In this document: one piece after another, positions 1 to 6,910 of the stretch
How positions within the stretch are numbered: position 1 is the stretch's first letter
How the letters are laid out: each line of letters starts with the position of its first letter
NCBI GenBank assembly: GCA_025997155.1
Contig: BNUF01000112.1
Span: 1-7,576, forward strand
Source of the DNA: Clostridia bacterium
GTDB taxonomy: Bacteria; Bacillota; Clostridia; Lachnospirales; WQUN01
Direction of reading: 5' to 3'
DNA: 7,576 bases
Program-made: the position numbers and the translations under genes
Notes under the pieces: model-generated
What the model was told of the DNA's origin: nothing
Databases searched by the model: none
What the model saw: the letters and a program-made list of their open reading frames with translations, nothing else

Positions 1-356
1 CGAACACGACGCGAACCGCCGACGGAACTCCGTATAAACGCAAAGTGCCGCTGTTTCAGGAACGCGAGATACGAAGCCCCTTTGAGAGGTATTTCGCGAA
101 CGCTTTGGCGGTGGGCACGGATGGCAAGGGAGTTCGCGTGACAAAGATTGTCAAGGACGAAACGGCGGGAGCTTTGGTGTACGACCCGTCGCACCCCGAC
201 GCGAACGAAAACGGATATGTTGAGCAATCGAACGTAAATACTGTTACGGAAATGGTGAATCTTATTTCCGCGAGCCGCTCATACGAGGCGAACGTCACCT
301 CGATGAGTACGACTAAGAGTATGCTTACCGCGACGTTGCAAATATTGAAATCATAA
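1..356 (+). CDS. flgC: Flagellar basal-body rod protein FlgC, 5'-truncated by the window edge
   Basis: FlgC is one of the proximal rod proteins, exported by the flagellar type III system and assembled in the periplasmic part of the rod between the MS ring/FliE and the distal rod FlgG. The reading frame is already open at base 3 and ends with TAA at 354-356, giving 117 visible residues. It begins with the rod-protein motif NTTRT, normally around residue 25 of FlgC, so about 20-25 N-terminal residues are missing. Further FlgC hallmarks follow: a YDPSHPDANENGYV stretch, then a C-terminal rod/hook-family helix containing EMVNLISASRSYEANV and KSMLTATLQIL. The GTG at 45 lies inside the conserved region and is not the true start. 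It is followed after 16 bases by fliE, and the usual partner flgB would be expected just upstream. Family assignment is secure; only the start lies outside the window. Confidence 0.96.
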   Translation, partial: NTTRTADGTPYKRKVPLFQEREIRSPFERYFANALAVGTDGKGVRVTKIVKDETAGALVYDPSHPDANENGYVEQSNVNTVTEMVNLISASRSYEANVTSMSTTKSMLTATLQILKS

Positions 357-372
357 ATAAGGAGCGTTACCG

Positions 373-705
373 ATGAACGCTGTCAGCGGGCTAACAAACG
401 AGATTAATCGAGTTACCGAGTTATCATTTTACAAACTGGGAAGTATCGGCGGTGTCGCCGACCCCGCCCCGGATACCAACATTTTTGAAGGTATGGTTCA
501 GGCGGCTATGCAGACAATCGAAGATACGAACAACAACCAACTCGCGGCGGAACAAAAATACGTTGATTTAGCGACAGGACGAACGAACGATTACCTCGCG
601 GTCGTTATGGCGCAGCAACAGGCCTCTGTTTCCCTTAATTTTACGGTTCAGGTTACTTCCAAGATTTTGGACGCGTACCGAGAAATTATGCGTATGCAAC
701 TGTAA
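373..705 (+). CDS. fliE: Flagellar hook-basal body complex protein FliE
   Basis: FliE is a small exported protein that joins the FliF MS ring to the proximal rod and is needed early for export of other rod subunits. The 110-residue product is of normal family length. It has a variable N-terminus, a central FEGMVQAAMQTIEDTNNNQL helix, and the diagnostic C-terminal block SVSLNFTVQVTSKILDAYREI ending in MRMQL at residue 110. The ATG at 373 is preceded by GGAG at 361-364 with an 8-base spacer, which supports this start. No signal peptide is seen, as expected for a type III substrate. It lies 16 bases after flgC and 41 bases before fliF, consistent with one transcript. Confidence 0.96.
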   Translation: MNAVSGLTNEINRVTELSFYKLGSIGGVADPAPDTNIFEGMVQAAMQTIEDTNNNQLAAEQKYVDLATGRTNDYLAVVMAQQQASVSLNFTVQVTSKILDAYREIMRMQL

Positions 706-746
706 CCCGCTTTCCGTGAAATTGACTGCAAAAGAGAGGTGAATTT

Positions 747-2435
747 ATGCGGCAGAGGATTTCGTTGTTTTATAACAACACACGCGATAAATGGGCGGAA
801 CTTGACCGTACCCGCAAAATCAAATTAGCCATAACAATAGCGACCGTTATCATCACGATAATAGCGATTATATTTTTCGCGACGCGTTCGAAAATGGTTG
901 TGCTGTACGACCATTTGTCCTACGCGGAGGGCGGGGCGTACCAGATGACGCTGACCGAGGGGGGCATACGAAATTCACTCTCCCAAGGTGTGCTTAAGGT
1001 GCGGGAAAAGGACGCGGACAGGGCTTATTACGAGCTTTCCGTGAACGGTCCGCTTAACACGGCGACGGGCGGCGGGGAGACCGACAGTTCTTTTGTAAAC
1101 GCGATTAACCTTATGACTCTGGGCACAACGGAGTCTACTAAACGCGCTATATTGCAGAATCAGTACGAACAGCACCTCGCGAGCAACCTCCGAATGTTTA
1201 ACGGCGTTTCGGCGGCGCGGGTTACTTTTAGCGTACCCGACCAAGACAGGTATTTTATTCGTGAGAATCAGCGTTCAACGGCGTCTGTCGTACTCACAAC
1301 CACAAAGGAATTCTCCAAAAAAGAGATGCAGACGATGGCGCGGTATATCTGCGGAGTCGTCAAGGGACTCACTATGGAGGACATAGAGATTACGAATCAG
1401 GACGCGCTGGCTCTTTATTCGGGGCAGCAGCCCGAGGACGACCTTCAGGATTCCTACGCGGTCGAGCGGGCAAGGGCGGACGAACTTGAGACAAAGGTGA
1501 AGAGCCTTGTCGCGCCGATATATGACGAGGCGAATATCGTTTCTAATTTGCACGTCAATAACGATAAGCAAAAATCAGAGATGCGAACATACGAGAACCC
1601 CAACGAAAACGAGGGGCAAGTCGGGTTTCCCACACAGTCTATTTCGAGCAAGTCGTCGGCTAGCGGAGCGACGGACGAGGGCGACGTGGGGCTTGACGCG
1701 AACGACAACGCCGCCGCGACATATGAAATGGGCGGCAACAACGGATACAGCGCGAAAAAGAGCGACAGTCAGACGGACTATGTTTATAACGAACAGTACA
1801 CCGCCACGGAAAAAAGTACGGGCTGGGTGGATTACGACAACTCGTCCCTTGCGCTTGTGCTGTATCGGTACAACGTTTTCGACCAAGCGGATTTTGAGAG
1901 CGGTTTGTACGCGGGGGATATCGAACCCGGGCGAAACGCCAAGGAAACCGCCCTTGCGTGGAGACAATTCAAAGAGGCAAACAAGAATTTTACACAGGTT
2001 GACCCGCAGAATACGGAATTGCAGGGGCTTAGGCTTACGGTGGCGACGGGTACGCACATACCTCTTGACAACGTGTCTATTCTCGCCTATGACAAGCCCG
2101 TGTTCATCGAAAAGACCGAAGTTTCGCAGGTTCAGCATTACGCGATACTCGTCATACTCGGCTTGCTGATACTTCTCCTTCTCTACGGATTCATCAAGAA
2201 GACGCAGCCTGAAGAGATTACGGATATCGAACAACCGCTGGAAATCGAGACCTTGCTTGCGTCCTCGGCGGCGGAAGCCGAAAAAGAGGCGGAAGAGGAA
2301 GAAGCGGCGGCGAGCGGAAGTATCGAAATCAACAAAGAAAACGAATTCAAACTGCAAATCGAGAAGTTTATCGAGGAACGCCCCGAGGCGGTGGCGCAGC
2401 TGCTGCGTAACTGGCTTAACGAGGACTGGGAATAG
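747..2435 (+). CDS. fliF: Flagellar MS-ring protein FliF
   Basis: FliF oligomerises into the MS ring in the cytoplasmic membrane, houses the export gate and carries the FliG rotor. The 562-residue protein has the expected architecture: a basic cytoplasmic N-terminus; a first membrane helix at about 26-45; the ring-building (YscJ/FliF-type) domains at about 50-215, with matches such as RVTFSVPDQDRYF and VVKGLTMEDIEITNQDA; a periplasmic collar region at about 235-455 with a low-complexity Ser/Gly/Asp/Asn insert at about 296-345; a second membrane helix at about 465-483; and an acidic cytoplasmic linker. The C-terminal segment at about 536-562, IEKFIEERPEAVAQLLRNWL, is the FliG-binding helix typical of Firmicutes. 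The ATG at 747 follows GAGAGGTG at 734-741. The stop TAG lies within the upstream part of the fliG ribosome binding region. Length is normal for the family. Confidence 0.97.
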   Translation: MRQRISLFYNNTRDKWAELDRTRKIKLAITIATVIITIIAIIFFATRSKMVVLYDHLSYAEGGAYQMTLTEGGIRNSLSQGVLKVREKDADRAYYELSVNGPLNTATGGGETDSSFVNAINLMTLGTTESTKRAILQNQYEQHLASNLRMFNGVSAARVTFSVPDQDRYFIRENQRSTASVVLTTTKEFSKKEMQTMARYICGVVKGLTMEDIEITNQDALALYSGQQPEDDLQDSYAVERARADELETKVKSLVAPIYDEANIVSNLHVNNDKQKSEMRTYENPNENEGQVGFPTQSISSKSSASGATDEGDVGLDANDNAAATYEMGGNNGYSAKKSDSQTDYVYNEQYTATEKSTGWVDYDNSSLALVLYRYNVFDQADFESGLYAGDIEPGRNAKETALAWRQFKEANKNFTQVDPQNTELQGLRLTVATGTHIPLDNVSILAYDKPVFIEKTEVSQVQHYAILVILGLLILLLLYGFIKKTQPEEITDIEQPLEIETLLASSAAEAEKEAEEEEAAASGSIEINKENEFKLQIEKFIEERPEAVAQLLRNWLNEDWE

Positions 2436-2449
2436 GGTAGGGTGATAAT

Positions 2450-3472
2450 ATGGCGGCAATGACATCCATAGCGGAAATGACAGGACGCGAAAAGGCGGCT
2501 ATCCTCCTTATTACTCTCGGTCCCGAAAAATCGGCGAACATTTTCAAGCACCTTAAAGAAGAGGAAATCGAAGCTATCACACTTGAAATAGCGAATATCT
2601 CGACGATTATGCCCGACGTGCGAGAGGCAATTCTTGAGGAGTTCTATCAGATTTGCGTCGCCCAGCAGTACATTACGGAGGGCGGTATCGTTTACGCGAA
2701 AGAGATACTCGAACGCGCCTTGGGCGAAGACAAGGCATACGAAGTTATCAGCAAACTTACGGTATCTTTGCAGGTTAAACCTTTCGACTTTATACGCAAA
2801 ACCGACGCAAGCCAGATTCTCAACTTTATACAAAACGAGCACCCGCAGACTATCGCTATGATTCTCTCGTATCTCAAGCCGAAACAGGCGGCGGAAATTA
2901 TAGCCGAGCTCCCGCCCGAAAAGCAGACGGACGTTACGCGCCGTATAGCTCTTATGGACAGAACCTCGCCCGACGTTATCAAGGAGGTCGAGAAAGTTTT
3001 GGAGAAAAAATTGTCGTCTCTCGTTATGGAAGACTTTACCGTTATCGGCGGCGTAGACGCTGTCGTCGAAATTTTGACGAACGTCGACCGCTCGACCGAG
3101 AAAAATATTTTGGAGACGCTGGAGGCGGAGGACGCGGAACTCACGGACGAAATCAAGAAGAAAATGTTCGTGTTCGAGGATATTCTCACTCTCGACAACC
3201 GCGCTATACAGACCGTACTTCGTCAGGATATCGACAACAGAGAACTTGCCGTTGCTCTCAAGGGCGCAAAGCCCGAGGTGCAAGACCTCATTTTCGCGAA
3301 CTTGTCAAAACGTCTCGCGGCTATGATTCGGGAGGATATGGATTTTATGGGGCCTGTGCGTAAATCCGACTCCGAAGAGGCACAGCAAAAAATCGTTAAT
3401 ATTATTCGCCGTCTGCAAGACGCGGGAGAGATTATCGTAGCTCGCGGCGGAGGTGACGAGATTATTGTCTAG
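2450..3472 (+). CDS. fliG: Flagellar motor switch/rotor protein FliG
   Basis: FliG forms the upper part of the C ring on the cytoplasmic face of FliF, binds FliM, and interacts with the stator to generate torque. The product is 340 residues, normal length. The N-terminal FliF-binding domain (about 1-110) contains LTGREKAAILL-like and LGPEKSANIFKHL helices. The middle domain carries the FliM-binding EHPQ motif at 130-133, and the C-terminal domain has the MFxF motif (MFVF) at 239-242. The torque helix keeps the charged residues corresponding to E. coli K264, R281, D288, D289 and R297, here K271, R288, E295, D296 and R304. Only one is changed, conservatively (D to E). The ATG at 2450 follows a TAGGGTGAT ribosome binding site at 2438-2446. 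The 3' end overlaps the start of fliH. Function should be intact. Confidence 0.97.
   Translation: MAAMTSIAEMTGREKAAILLITLGPEKSANIFKHLKEEEIEAITLEIANISTIMPDVREAILEEFYQICVAQQYITEGGIVYAKEILERALGEDKAYEVISKLTVSLQVKPFDFIRKTDASQILNFIQNEHPQTIAMILSYLKPKQAAEIIAELPPEKQTDVTRRIALMDRTSPDVIKEVEKVLEKKLSSLVMEDFTVIGGVDAVVEILTNVDRSTEKNILETLEAEDAELTDEIKKKMFVFEDILTLDNRAIQTVLRQDIDNRELAVALKGAKPEVQDLIFANLSKRLAAMIREDMDFMGPVRKSDSEEAQQKIVNIIRRLQDAGEIIVARGGGDEIIV
3449..3456 (+). promoter_or_regulatory. Ribosome binding site of fliH, inside the fliG coding end
   Basis: GGAGGTGA is nearly the full complement of the 16S rRNA 3' end and lies within the last codons of fliG. It is 8 bases ahead of the in-frame TTG at 3465. 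The alternative GTG at 3453 is part of the site itself, so this site argues for TTG as the fliH start. Confidence 0.65.
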
Positions 3473-4247
3473 AATTTTTAACCATAATAATGTCACGGTG
3501 GACAGGGAAAACGTCATAAGTCTTGATATAATCCATTACCCGAAACCGCCCGAAATAGAAGAGACGGACGAAGAAAACGCGGAGGAAGAAGACGCGGCGG
3601 AGTCGGTTTTGACAGAAGACGAGGCGGCGGAAATCGCGGAGGGTATCATTGAAAAAGCCCACCGCGAGGCGGCGGAGTACAAGACAGCTACATTTGACGA
3701 GGTAAACGCCGAAGTCGCCGCCCTTAGAGAGGCGGCGCAAGCGGAGACGGTGGAGATAAAAGCCGCCGCCTATGACGAGGGCTATCAAACGGGGTATGAC
3801 GAGGGCAAAGCCGACGCGCAAGTGATTATTGACGAGGCGGAACGAGTGAAACAGGACGCGGAGATTGAACACACGGAGTTAATAAATTCCTCCGAGCCGT
3901 ATCTTGTCGAGTTTGTCGCGGACGTTATCGCGAAACTTATCGGCGGCGAGATTCTTTTTAACAAGACGCTGATAAACGCGCTGGTAAAAAAAGGCTTGTC
4001 GGAGACGACCCTCAGCGGAAATATCGTAATCCACGTTTCAAAGGACGATTTTGACGCTGTTTCCGAAAACAAAGACGAAATCCTTTCAGAACTTAACACG
4101 AGCGTATCAATAGAAGTCTTGCGCGATTTGTCGCTTAAGCCCTGCGACTGTATCATTGAAACCGATTTCGGCGACATTGATTGCAGTTTGTCGGGGCAGT
4201 ATCAGGCGCTTCGGGAAAATTTGTTCTATATACTGGAGAACAACTAG
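3465..4247 (+). CDS. fliH: Flagellar assembly protein FliH (export ATPase regulator)
   Basis: FliH binds and regulates the FliI ATPase and tethers it to the C ring during type III export. I prefer the TTG at 3465 (260 residues, MSRIFNHNNV...) because it lies 8 bases after AGGTGA and gives a FliH-like N-terminus; an upstream GTG at 3453 (264 residues) sits on the ribosome binding site itself and has none of its own. After a short lead come a very acidic Glu/Ala-rich stretch (about 30-60) and a long predicted coiled coil (about 60-140). The latter holds the GxxxG-type repeat typical of FliH/YscL, with Gly106, Gly110, Gly114 and Ala118 spaced by four. The C-terminal FliI-binding domain ends in CIIETDFGDIDCSL, matching the FliH signature, with three nearby cysteines (227, 229, 240). 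The start overlaps the fliG stop by 8 bases and its stop abuts fliI. The family is clear from repeat, C-terminus and context, although FliH proteins diverge strongly. Confidence 0.9.
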   Translation: MSRIFNHNNVTVDRENVISLDIIHYPKPPEIEETDEENAEEEDAAESVLTEDEAAEIAEGIIEKAHREAAEYKTATFDEVNAEVAALREAAQAETVEIKAAAYDEGYQTGYDEGKADAQVIIDEAERVKQDAEIEHTELINSSEPYLVEFVADVIAKLIGGEILFNKTLINALVKKGLSETTLSGNIVIHVSKDDFDAVSENKDEILSELNTSVSIEVLRDLSLKPCDCIIETDFGDIDCSLSGQYQALRENLFYILENN

Positions 4248-5561
4248 ATGATTGCACCCATAACTTTAGATAAATACAGGACCGTAAACGAAAAGGTTTA
4301 TATAAAGAAGTTAGGGCGAATTTCGCAAGTCGTCGGGCTTACGATTGAATCAGTCGGGCCTGACGTTAATTTGGGCGAGTTGTGTTATATAAGAAAGACT
4401 AAGTACAGCGTCCCCGTTATGTCGGAAGTCGTGGGATTCCGCAACAAGAAGATTTTACTTATGCCCCTCGGGGATATGAGCGGAATCGGGCAGGGCGGGA
4501 TTGTCGAGGCGGCGGGGCGGCCGATTACCCTTAAGATTGCCGACAGCCTTTTGGGGCGGGTGCTTGACGGGTTGGGCGACCCGATGGACGGCAAAGGGGC
4601 GTTGTTTGAGGGGGAGGACTTTAGAGTCTCGAACCCCCCGCCGAATCCGCTTTTGCGGAACAGGATTAAACAGCCTATGTCGATGGGGGTTAAAGCTATT
4701 GACGGACTTCTTACAATCGGTAAGGGGCAGCGCGTCGGGATTTTCGCGGGGAGCGGCGTGGGCAAAAGTACGCTTATGGGTATGATTGCGCGAAACGCCG
4801 AATCCGATGTAAACGTGATTGCGCTTATCGGGGAACGCGGGAGGGAAGTCCGCGAGTTTATCGAAAAAGACTTAGGCGAGGAGGGGCTTAAACGCTCCGT
4901 ACTCGTTATCGCGACGTCGGATAAACCCGCGCTTGTTCGCCTTAAGGCCGCCGAAGTGGCGACTTCTGTCGCCGAGTATTTTCGGGAACAGGGCAAGGAC
5001 GTGATACTTCTTATGGATTCCCTCACCCGCTTTTCTATGGCGCAGCGCGAGGTCGGGCTTGCGACAGGCGAGCCTCCCGTTTCACGCGGGTACACGCCGT
5101 CTGTTTTCGCGGCTATGCCGAGACTGCTTGAACGAGCGGGGAACTCCGACAAGGGGTCGATTACGGGAATGTACACCGTCCTTGTGGACGGCGACGATAT
5201 GACCGAACCCGTCACGGATACGGCGCGGGGTATACTTGACGGGCATATCGTGCTTAACCGAAAAATAGCGAACCGCAACCAGTACCCCGCGATTGACGTT
5301 TTGGCGAGTATTTCCCGCGTTATGGGCGACGTCGTCACACCCGACCACAAAGACGCCGCGAACGAGATGAAGAAGGTTATGGCGGTTTACGCGGACGCGG
5401 AAGACCTTATAAATATCGGCGCGTATGTGGCGGGGAGCAACCCAGAAATTGATAACGCTATTAAAAGATACCCGAAAATACGGGAATTTATAACACAATT
5501 AATCGAAGAAAACGTACCGTTCGATACAGCTGTAAATACTATGAAACAGATAATGGCGTAG
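4248..5561 (+). CDS. fliI: Flagellum-specific export ATPase FliI
   Basis: FliI is the F1-beta-like ATPase of the flagellar type III export apparatus. It hydrolyses ATP at the cytoplasmic face of the export gate, helping to unload chaperones and substrates, with FliH as regulator and FliJ as central stalk. The 437-residue protein is of normal length. A beta-barrel N-terminal domain (about 1-90) precedes the ATPase core. Visible motifs are Walker A AGSGVGKST at 167-175, GERGREV with the catalytic glutamate at 196, Walker B VILLMDSLTR at 252-261, and the ATP synthase alpha/beta signature PAIDVLASIS at 347-356. All catalytic residues are present. The ATG at 4248 abuts the fliH TAG directly and is preceded by GGAG at 4235-4238, suggesting coupled translation with its regulator. 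The export-type sequence and flagellar neighbours exclude an F-type ATP synthase subunit. Confidence 0.98.
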   Translation: MIAPITLDKYRTVNEKVYIKKLGRISQVVGLTIESVGPDVNLGELCYIRKTKYSVPVMSEVVGFRNKKILLMPLGDMSGIGQGGIVEAAGRPITLKIADSLLGRVLDGLGDPMDGKGALFEGEDFRVSNPPPNPLLRNRIKQPMSMGVKAIDGLLTIGKGQRVGIFAGSGVGKSTLMGMIARNAESDVNVIALIGERGREVREFIEKDLGEEGLKRSVLVIATSDKPALVRLKAAEVATSVAEYFREQGKDVILLMDSLTRFSMAQREVGLATGEPPVSRGYTPSVFAAMPRLLERAGNSDKGSITGMYTVLVDGDDMTEPVTDTARGILDGHIVLNRKIANRNQYPAIDVLASISRVMGDVVTPDHKDAANEMKKVMAVYADAEDLINIGAYVAGSNPEIDNAIKRYPKIREFITQLIEENVPFDTAVNTMKQIMA

Positions 5562-5566
5562 GTGAT
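5559..5566 (+). promoter_or_regulatory. Ribosome binding site of fliJ, containing the fliI stop codon
   Basis: TAGGTGAT contains the TAG stop codon of fliI (5559-5561) and the AGGTGA core complementary to 16S rRNA, 3-4 bases ahead of the GTG start at 5570. The arrangement suggests that ribosomes finishing fliI help initiate fliJ. Confidence 0.55.
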
Positions 5567-5569
5567 AGC

Positions 5570-6016
5570 GTGGCTAAATTTGTTTTTCGGTTCGCGAGTT
5601 ACCTTAATCTTAAAAGTAAGCTCGAGGAACAAAAAAAGCTGGCGTATGGTAACGCGCTTAAACAAGTTGAGATTGAGAAACAGAAAAAATTCGCGCTTTT
5701 GGCAGAACGCGCCAGCAATATCGAGGAGTTCCGCAAAAAAGTCAGGGAACATATAGCTCCCGCCGAGTTACAGCGGCACAATAACTATCTTACGTATCTT
5801 AAAGAAGCTGTCGCTAAACAAGAAATCGTCATACAAAAAGCGGAAGAACAAGCCGAGTTGCGGCGGCTGGAATTGGTTGAGGCTATGAAAGACAGGAAGA
5901 CGCTCAAAAAACTAAAGGAAAATGTGTACGAACAGTATTTAATTGAAGAGAAGCAAGCGGAAATGAAAGTTACTGATGAAATCGTGAGTTATAAATATAA
6001 TAATTTGCGGAGGTGA
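5570..6016 (+). CDS. fliJ: Flagellar export protein FliJ
   Basis: FliJ is a small coiled-coil protein that inserts into the FliI hexamer like the F1 gamma stalk, contacts the gate protein FlhA and recycles export chaperones. The 148-residue product starts MAKFVFRFASYLNLKSKLEE, the usual FliJ opening, and then is almost entirely charged helix rich in Lys, Glu, Gln and Ala with hardly any Gly or Pro, as expected for an antiparallel two-helix coiled coil. The GTG start at 5570 follows the ribosome binding site TAGGTGAT, which contains the fliI stop codon. The stop TGA at 6014-6016 lies within the ribosome binding site of the next gene. FliJ sequences are weakly conserved, so position directly after fliI carries much of the weight. 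Confidence 0.92.
   Translation: MAKFVFRFASYLNLKSKLEEQKKLAYGNALKQVEIEKQKKFALLAERASNIEEFRKKVREHIAPAELQRHNNYLTYLKEAVAKQEIVIQKAEEQAELRRLELVEAMKDRKTLKKLKENVYEQYLIEEKQAEMKVTDEIVSYKYNNLRR
6008..6016 (+). promoter_or_regulatory. Ribosome binding site of ylxF, containing the fliJ stop codon
   Basis: CGGAGGTGA includes the TGA stop codon of fliJ (6014-6016) and a strong GGAGG core 8 bases before the GTG at 6022. This spacing selects GTG 6022 over GTG 6013 as the start. Confidence 0.65.
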
Positions 6017-6021
6017 GCGGC

Positions 6022-6798
6022 GTGGCGGCAAAAACAGCGTCTTTGGTTGAGGAAGTATCCGTTGACGATACAAGGGACAGGAAAAGGAAGAAAAGAAAAG
6101 ATAAAGAGGCGAAAAAGTCTCCCGTGCCCGCTGTCGTTGGGTTATTGCTTGTCGTGGGGATTGCGGCGGTCATATATTTTAATCCTCTGCAGCTGCGCGA
6201 CAAATATATCACTCCGCAATTACAGCAAATACCTATTGTGAAGAATCTTGTCAAAGCTCCCGCGCCTGCGGAGGGCGGGGAGGAAGCCGCTCCCGCGGTG
6301 TCCGCCGACGAACTTAACACGCGCATAGCGCAGCTCGAGGCGGAACTTGCAAATAGCAAGCACCTTTCCGATTTGAAACAATCCGACATTGACACGAAAC
6401 AACAGGAAATCGACCGCCTTAAGGCGTTTGAGGACGCGCAGACGGCTTTTCGCGCCGAAAAGGCGGAGTTTGACAAGATGATTGCGGAGGGCGACCCCAA
6501 GGCGTATACCGCCTTTTTTGAGGAGATTTCCCCCGAAAACGCCGAAGTCCTTTACCCGACGATTAAAGGCGACCAAGTAACCCAGAAAGAAGTTTCGCGG
6601 TACATTTCCGTTATAAAGGAAATGGACGAATCAGGCGCGGCGAAGATGCTCGAACAGCTTATTTCGGGCAATCTTAATTTGGTTGTCGAAATTTTGAAAA
6701 AACTCGATACGACCGTCGCGGGCGAGATACTTAACGAGATGACGGCGGAGAACTCCGCGTCGGTTATGAAACGGTGGAACCCCATTCCCGTTGGTTAA
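6022..6798 (+). CDS. ylxF: YlxF/MotE-like membrane protein with MgtE-N-like domain
   Basis: This gene sits where Firmicutes carry ylxF, between fliJ and fliK. The 258-residue product has a highly basic cytoplasmic N-terminus (about 19-32, mostly Lys/Arg), one membrane helix at about 36-53, a Pro/Ala/Glu linker, a coiled coil at about 95-155, and a C-terminal helical domain at about 158-255. The last contains paired repeats like FFEEISPENAEVLY and AGEILNEMTAENSASVM that match the MgtE intracellular N-domain pattern shared with FliG-like proteins and with rhizobial MotE. Topology suggests the C-terminal part is outside the cytoplasmic membrane, if the basic N-terminus stays inside. The GTG at 6022 is 8 bases from GGAGG (6009-6013) and is preferred over the in-frame GTG at 6013, which lies inside that site. 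Function is not established for YlxF; MotE acts in stator assembly by folding MotC, so a motor or basal-body role is plausible but inferred. Confidence 0.82.
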   Translation: MAAKTASLVEEVSVDDTRDRKRKKRKDKEAKKSPVPAVVGLLLVVGIAAVIYFNPLQLRDKYITPQLQQIPIVKNLVKAPAPAEGGEEAAPAVSADELNTRIAQLEAELANSKHLSDLKQSDIDTKQQEIDRLKAFEDAQTAFRAEKAEFDKMIAEGDPKAYTAFFEEISPENAEVLYPTIKGDQVTQKEVSRYISVIKEMDESGAAKMLEQLISGNLNLVVEILKKLDTTVAGEILNEMTAENSASVMKRWNPIPVG

Positions 6799-6845
6799 GA
6801 GGGGTTAGCCTAACTTATTATATCGGTATTTCCAAGCAGATACAT

Positions 6846-6873
6846 TAAAGAAAACCGAAAAATTTTCCGATGT
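6846..6873 (+). promoter_or_regulatory. Candidate sigma-28 (SigD/FliA-type) promoter upstream of fliK
   Basis: TAAA at 6846-6849 is followed after 16 bases by TCCGATGT at 6866-6873. The Bacillus SigD consensus is TAAA, 14-16 bases, then GCCGATAT; here the TAAA and the CCGAT core match, with mismatches at the first and seventh positions of the -10 element. It lies in the only sizeable gap of the cluster, and a transcript from about 6880 would begin roughly 35 bases ahead of fliK. Such a match can arise by chance in AT-rich DNA, and fliK can also be read from the upstream operon promoter. Confidence 0.4.
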
Positions 6874-6900
6874 ATTGATTGTGAATATAAAAAATAAATA

Positions 6901-6910
6901 AAAGGAGGTG
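6901..6910 (+). promoter_or_regulatory. Strong ribosome binding site of fliK
   Basis: AAAGGAGGTG is a consensus Shine-Dalgarno sequence 5 bases before ATG 6916. It is the strongest in the window and stands clear of any upstream gene, unlike the embedded sites of fliG, fliH, fliJ and ylxF. It supports independent, efficient initiation of fliK. Confidence 0.8.

Noticed and set aside
45..356. flgC starting at the GTG at 45
   Set aside because: The frame is open upstream to the window edge and already encodes the conserved NTTRT motif, so the gene begins outside the window.
1514..1521. GCCGATAT, an exact SigD -10 element, inside fliF
   Set aside because: There is no TAAA at 14-16 bases upstream (the closest is CAAA at 18), and the bases encode conserved FliF residues.
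1507..2169. Sense-strand +1-type frame (220 codons) inside fliF
   Set aside because: Arg/Thr-rich composition typical of a frame-shifted reading of GC-leaning codons; the fliF frame is continuous through it, so there is no frameshift.
1575..2465. Antisense open frame (296 codons) opposite fliF
   Set aside because: Arg/Leu/Phe-rich shadow of fliF with no independent ribosome site or domain that I can see.
2183..3283. Long antisense open frame (366 codons) opposite the fliF end and fliG
   Set aside because: It lies wholly opposite strongly conserved fliF/fliG sequence, its translation resembles no known family, and it is explained by the codon bias of the sense genes.
4385..5350. Antisense open frame (321 codons) opposite fliI
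   Set aside because: Ser/Arg/Pro-rich product without recognisable domains, mirroring the fliI codon pattern; fliI motifs are intact on the other strand.
6791..6823. Possible sigma-A promoter, TTGGTT then TATTAT or TTATAT, after ylxF
   Set aside because: The spacing is about 19-21 bases rather than 17, and both hexamers are imperfect; the sigma-28-like match downstream is better.
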